A program made the position numbers and the translations under genes. A stretch of DNA of 64,000 nucleotides from Antilocapra americana (taxonomy: Eukaryota > Chordata > Mammalia > Artiodactyla > Antilocapridae): contig ML664175.1 in assembly GCA_007570785.1 (NCBI GenBank), forward strand, positions 11,881,441 to 11,945,440, in the 5' to 3' direction. The notes beneath the pieces are model-generated. The model was not told where the DNA came from, did not search any database, and saw nothing but the letters and a program-made list of their open reading frames with translations. Numbering within the stretch: position 1 is the stretch's first letter; every line of letters begins with the position of its first letter. Positions 59,317-64,000 of the stretch are shown here, one piece after another.

Positions 59317-62300
59317 TGAATTAATCTACAAAGATGGACGGGACTTGGTAGAGAGTTCTGACAAAATATGGTCAACTGGAGAAGGGAATGGCAAACCACT
59401 TAAGTATTCTTCCATTGAGAACCCCATGAACACTATGAAAAGGCAAAAAGATAGGACACTGAGAGATGAACTCCCTAGGCTGGTAGGTACCCAATATGCT
59501 ACTGGAGATCAGTGGAGAAATAACTCCAGAAAGAATGAAGGGATGGAGCCAAAGCAAAAACAACACCCAGTTGTGGATTTGACTGGTGACAGAAGCAAGA
59601 TCCGATGCTATAAAGAGCAATATTGCATAGAAACCTGGAATGTTAGGTCCATGAATCAAGGCAAATTAGAAGCGGTCAAACAGGAGATGGCAAATTGAAC
59701 ATTGACATTTTAGAAATCAGCAAACTAAAATGGACTAGAATGGGTGAATTTAACTCAGATGACAATTATACCTACTACTGTGGTCAAGAATCCCTTAGAA
59801 GGAACGGAGCAGCCATCATAGTCAACAAGAGTCTGAAATGCAGTATTTGGATGCAATCTCCGAAATGACAGAATTCTCTCTGTTCATTTCCAAGGCAAAC
59901 CATTTAATATCACAGGAATCCAAGTCTATACCCCAACCAGTAATGCTGAAGAACCTGAAGTTGAATGGTTCTAAGAAGACCTACAAGACCTTTTAGAACT
60001 GACATCCAAAAAAGATGTCCTTTTCATTATAAGGACTGGAATGCAAAAGTAGGAAGTCAAGAAACACCTGGAGTAACAGGCAAATTTGGCCTTGGAGTAC
60101 AGAATGAAGCAGGGCAAAGGCTAATAGAGTTCTGCCAAGAGAATGCACTGAATGTAGCAAACACCCTCTTCCAACAACACAAAAGAAGACTCTCCACATG
60201 GACATCACCAGATGGTTAACAACGAAATCAGATTGATTATATTCTTTGCAGACAAATATGGAGAAGCTCTATACAGTCAGCAAAAACAAGACTGGAGGTG
60301 ACTGTGGCTCAGATCATGAACTCCGTATTGTCAAATTCACACTTAAACTGAAGAAAGTAGGGAAAATCACTAGACCATTCAGGTATGACCTAAATCAAAT
60401 CCCTTATGATTATATAGTGGAAGTGAGAAATAGATTTAAGGGACTAGATCTAATATATAGAATGCCTGATGAACTATGGACGGAAGTTTGTAACATTATA
60501 CACGAGACAGGAATCAAGATCATTCCCAAGAAAAAGAAATGCCAAAAACAAAATGGCTGTCTGAAGAGGCCTTACAAATAGCTGTGAAAAGACGGGAAGC
60601 AAAAAGCAAAGGAGAAAAGGAAACATATACCCATTTGAATGCAGAGTTCCAAAGAATAGCAAAAAGAGATAAGAAAGCCTTCCTCAGTGATTGGTGCAAA
60701 GAAATAGAGGAAAACAACAGAATGGGAAATGCCAGAGATCTCTTCAAGAAAATTAGTGATACCAAGGGAACATTGCATGCAAATATGGGCTCAATAAAGG
60801 ACAGAAATGGTATAGATATAATACAAGCAGAAGATATTAAGAGACGAGGCAGCCAGAATACACAGAAAAACTGTACAAAAATGATCTTTATGACCCAGAT
60901 AATGCTGAGTCGATGGTGTGATCACTCACCTAGAGCCAGACATCCTGGAATGTGAAGTCAAGTGGGCCTTAGGAAACATCACTACGAACAAAGCTAGTAA
61001 GAGATGATAAAATTCCAGTTGAGCTATTTCAGATCCTAAAAGATGATGCTGTGAAAGTGCTGCACTCAATATGTCAGCAAATTTGGAAAACCCAGCAGTG
61101 GCCACAGGACTGGAAAAGGTCAGTTTTCATTCCAATCCCAAAGAAAGGCAATGCCAAAGAATGCTCAAACTACCACACAATTGCACTCATCTCACAGGAT
61201 AGTAAAGTAACGCTCAAAATTCTTCAAGCCAGACTTCAACAGTATGTGAAAAGTGAACTTCCAGATATTCCAGTTGGTTTTAGAAAAGGCAGAGGAACCA
61301 GAGATAAAATTGCCAACATCGGCTGGATCGTCAAAAAATCAAGAGAGTTCCAGAAAAGCATCTATTTCTGCTTTATTAACTATGCCAACGCCTTTGACTG
61401 TGTAGATCACAATAAATTGTGGAAAATTCTGAAAGAGATGGGAATACCAGACCACTTGACCTGCATTTTGAGAAATCTGTATGCAGGTCAGTAAGCAACA
61501 GTTAGAACAAGACATGGAGCAACAGACTGGTTCCAAACAGGAAAAGGAGTACATCAAGGCTATATATTGTCCCCCTGCTTATTTAACTTTTATGCAGAGT
61601 ACATCATGAGAAATGCTGGGCTGGAGGAAGCACAAGCCGGAATCAAGAGAAATATCAATAACCTCAGATAAGCAGATGACACCATCCTTACGACAGAAAG
61701 TGAAGAAGACGTGAAGAGCCTCTTGATGAAAGTGAAAGAGGAGAGTGATAAAAGTTGGCTTAAAACTCCACATTCAGAAAACTAAGATCATGGCATCTGG
61801 TCCTATCACTTCATGGCAAATACATGGGGAAACCGTGGGAACAGTGACAGACTTTTTGGTCTCCAAAATCACTCCAGATGGTGACTGCAGCCATGAAATT
61901 AAAAGACGCTTACTCCTTGGAAGGAAAGTTATGACAAACCTAGATAGCATATTAAAAAGCAGAGACATTATTTTGCCAACAAAGGTCCATCTTGTCAACG
62001 CTATGGTTTTTCCAATAGTCATGTATGGCTGTGAGAGTCGGACTATAAAAGAAAGCTGAGTGCTGAAGAATGGATGCTTTTGAACTCTGGTGTTGGAGAA
62101 GACTCTTCAGAGCCCCTTGGACTGCAAGGAGATCCGACCAGTCCATCTTCTAGGAGATCAGTCCTTAGTGTTCATTGGAAGGACTGATGTTGAAGCTGAA
62201 ACTCCAATACTTTGGCCACCTGATGGGAAGAGATGACTCATTCGAAAAGACCCTGATGCTGGGAAAGATGGAAGGCAGGAGAAGGGGACAACAGAGGATG

Positions 62301-62452
62301 AGATGGTTGGATGGCATCACAGACTCAACGGACATGAGTTTGGTAAACTCTAGGAGTTGGCGATGGACAGGAAGGTCTGGCATGCTGTGGTCCATGAGGA
62401 CATGAAAAGTCGGACACAACTGAGCGACTAAACTAAACTGAGCACAACTAAC
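59317..62452 (+). mobile_element. BovB LINE, near full length, sense, inactive
   Basis: A 3.1 kb copy with the 5' leader ('aagatggacgggacttggta'), endonuclease region (TWNVRSMNQGKLEAVKQEMA; WNAKVGSQETPGVTGKFGLG), linker (RPFRYDLNQIPYDY; KAFLSDWCKEIEENNRMGN) and reverse transcriptase (VFIPIPKKGNAKECSNY; FCFINYANAFDCVDHNKLWK). It ends with [20 protein letters not shown] and an ACTAAACTGA tail. AAAGAATCTT at 59307-59316 recurs at 62453-62462, a likely 10-base target-site duplication. It is dead: many stops and shifts, and the tyrosine of the catalytic YADD motif is a TAA stop at 61669-61671. Confidence 0.95.
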
Positions 62453-62462
62453 AAAGAATCTT

Positions 62463-62771
62463 GAAAACCAAGCTAAAAAATCTGGCTAACAATCATTAAT
62501 TAAAGACTCTAGAGCAGTGAGTTGACATGAAAAAGGAAGCATTTATGGGAAAGTCATCTTGTAGCAGTACTTAGAATAGTTTTAAGGATAAATGAAATGG
62601 AAGCTGGGAAACCTATTAGAAGGTAAATAATAAGTCAAGGTCACACTTGTATTTTGTAGAAAATACAAAAGGAATAGGTTTATTCATTACAGCAGGCAAA
62701 GCAAAAAGTCTGACAAAGAATAATTAAAAAGATTTTATATCTAAGTACTCCTAACAGACAAAGAAAAAAAT
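62463..62771. other. Intron 2 stretch, nothing recognised
   Basis: Short AT-rich gap between the BovB and an interrupted MIR. Confidence 0.5.
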
Positions 62772-63100
62772 ATAGGGTTTTGAGTCAGCCAGGTCTGGGT
62801 CAAATCTGTGCTATTAACTTTTTCTTGGGGCCACGCTGTACAGCACACAGGATTGTAGTTGCTGGACAAGGGATAAAACCTGTGCCCCCCACACTGGGAA
62901 CAGAATCTTAACCACTGGACCACCAGGGAAGTCCCTGTGTTACATAACTGTGAAGAAGTTATTTAACTTCTCTGAGTCTTAAGTTTCCTTGGATATAAAA
63001 AGATTTACCTTAAGTGGATGTTGAGAGAGTAAATAAGAAAATACATATAAAGCATCTATGTTCTTGTACTTAGAACACAACAGCACTAAATAAATGTGAT
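62772..63100 (+). repeat. MIR SINE, split by a CHR SINE
   Basis: Left part 'gttttgagtcagccaggtct' and 'gggtcaaatctgtgctatta' (to about 62815); right part 'agaagttatttaacttctct', 'gagtcttaagtttccttgg' and 'cagcactaaataaatg' (from about 62940). Together they make nearly a whole MIR. Confidence 0.8.
62819..62936 (-). repeat. CHR-type SINE, antisense, inside the MIR
   Basis: 'ttcttggggccacgctgtac', 'ttaaccactggaccaccagg' and 'gaagtccctg' are the complement of the CHR-2 SINE. Confidence 0.88.
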
Positions 63101-63610
63101 TTTTACCTCTCTCCCTTGGCTCGCTGCTCTTTATTCCTTAACAATACTGAGAACTGAGCAGTACAGTAGGTCATCTGTCTACAAGTTGTCATTTTAAAGC
63201 TGATAAAATTGAGTTAATGAGAAATTAAATGACACTCAATGGCCTACAACCAGCTACCTTCACTGCTGGCACCAGAGAATAGACATACAGGCCATAAAAC
63301 ACATAAAAAAATAGTTGGAAATCACAAACACAGACTCTTCTTTAAAGACATATCCTCTAATAATACAACTGAGGATCTGATTCGTGAACTTAAAAACATT
63401 TAAATGTGACTGCTTCCTTAACAATATAAAAAGGACAATCTGTTTTAAAAGAAAATAATTTTTAATGTACACACCAAATTCCACTGTAGGCTAAATTTAC
63501 AAACAGGGACCTTTCCATTAGAGAAGGAAAATTAAAGGTATAAATTTCTTCTCATAACATACATTGAATACACTGGAACTTCAGACACAATCAGCAATAA
63601 ATTTCCTTAC
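63101..63610. other. Intron 2 next to exon 2, nothing recognised
   Basis: Unassigned intron leading to the exon 2 donor. Confidence 0.5.
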
Positions 63611-63761
63611 CTTCCATGAGCATGAAAATCTAGGCGTAAAAACTGGTCCTCATGTGAGACTGCTCTTTTGGCACGCTGGTGTTTTTGGTGTAATGAATCC
63701 ACATCATATGATAATCCTTCATAATGTCTAATGTATTTATTTAAAGGATTTCCATACTGAC
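63611..63761 (-). CDS. ADAM10: ADAM10 exon 2 (start of the propeptide)
   Basis: This 151-base exon follows an acceptor ending TTTTTTGTAG and stops at the donor GTAAGG. It begins with two bases of a split glycine codon, reads 49 codons from [15 protein letters not shown] to DFHAHG, and ends with two bases of an arginine codon. By family numbering this is about residues 19-69, directly after the signal peptide cleavage region. The segment belongs to the inhibitory propeptide that holds the enzyme latent during secretory transport. Exon 1, with the start codon and signal peptide, is not present in the 239 bases to the right, so the gene continues off the window. Confidence 0.97.
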
Positions 63762-63896
63762 CTACAAAAAATAAACAGTTTGAATTAATATCATCTTATG
63801 GTTTATTCTAGTTCTAAAATGACTCCACAATTATTCTGTATTAAACAACTGTTTCACCAATCTTAATACTTTATTTTCATAAACATTTTTAAATTT

Positions 63897-63981
63897 TTTC
63901 TTTTTGTTTGTGGTCACGTCACACAGCATATGGGATCTTAGTTCCTGGACCAGGGATCAACCCCGTGCTCCCTCCAAGTCC
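63897..63981 (-). repeat. CHR-type SINE, antisense, partial
   Basis: 'gtggtcacgtcacacagcat', 'atgggatcttagttcctgga' and 'ccagggatcaaccccgtgct' are the complement of the CHR-2 SINE. It lies in intron 1. Confidence 0.8.
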
Positions 63982-64000
63982 CTAAAGCTTATTATAATGG

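Larger units (their letters stand above)
7260..63761 (-). other. ADAM10: ADAM10 gene, internal part (exons 2-8 and introns 2-7)
   Basis: ADAM10 is a type I membrane zinc metalloprotease that sheds the ectodomains of Notch, APP, cadherins and other surface proteins. Seven exons are visible on the minus strand, all with AG acceptors and GT donors, and their phases join without a break (junction phases 2, 1, 1, 0, 0, 0 from exon 2 to exon 8). They encode about residues 19-338: propeptide, cysteine switch, RKKR cleavage site and the start of the catalytic domain. The HExxH zinc helix, disintegrin, cysteine-rich, transmembrane and cytoplasmic parts are not in the window and must lie past position 1. 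The signal-peptide exon lies past position 64000. Introns are about 18.7, 2.1, 18.1, 10.2, 3.7 and 2.8 kb. Identification is from recall of the family sequence and is very secure. Confidence 0.97.

Noticed and set aside
63762..64000. Search for ADAM10 exon 1 with the signal peptide
   Set aside because: Only intron 1 sequence with a CHR SINE is present.

Overview
This is vertebrate nuclear DNA from a bovid ruminant (cattle, buffalo, sheep or goat type). Bov-tA SINEs, BovB LINEs and bovine-type L1 3' ends are interspersed throughout, and a single host gene with large introns runs across the window. I cannot fix the species from sequence alone.

The host gene is ADAM10, on the minus strand. Seven consecutive coding exons (exons 2 to 8) can be read with matching AG/GT splice sites and compatible phases: 63611-63761, 44772-44890, 42512-42670, 24361-24461, 13978-14127, 10205-10297 and 7260-7443. 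Together they encode about residues 19-338 of a 748-residue protease: the prodomain, the cysteine switch, the furin site and the start of the metalloprotease domain. Exon 1 (signal peptide) lies beyond the right edge. The exons with the zinc-binding helix, disintegrin, cysteine-rich, transmembrane and tail regions lie beyond the left edge.

Everything else is intron filled with layered transposons. Intron 8 (1-7259) has ancient L1 tails, MIR, MER5A and a young L1 tail. Introns 6 and 7 hold Bov-tA, CHR-type SINEs and BovB 3' ends. Intron 5 (14128-24360) has L2, antisense old L1, a cluster of Bov-tA units and a 3 kb antisense BovB. Intron 4 (24462-42511) has SINEs, a solo retroviral LTR, a second LTR-like block, MIR, L1 tails and an hAT-type fossil. 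Intron 2 (44891-63610) is the richest: an old L1 split by two opposite BovB insertions, a second old L1 split by a young antisense L1, a 1.27 kb mariner fossil, a processed copy of COX8C with an open frame, an antisense BovB with a 262-codon reverse-transcriptase frame, and a near-full-length sense BovB. Many insertions have visible target-site duplications, which give their order of arrival.

The most noteworthy item is the COX8C retrocopy: intronless, poly-A tailed, flanked by a 16-bp target-site duplication, with an uninterrupted 70-codon frame in a GC- and CpG-rich block. I found no CRISPR array, bacterial gene, RNA gene or convincing new multi-gene system; the remaining novelty is in how the repeats are arranged.
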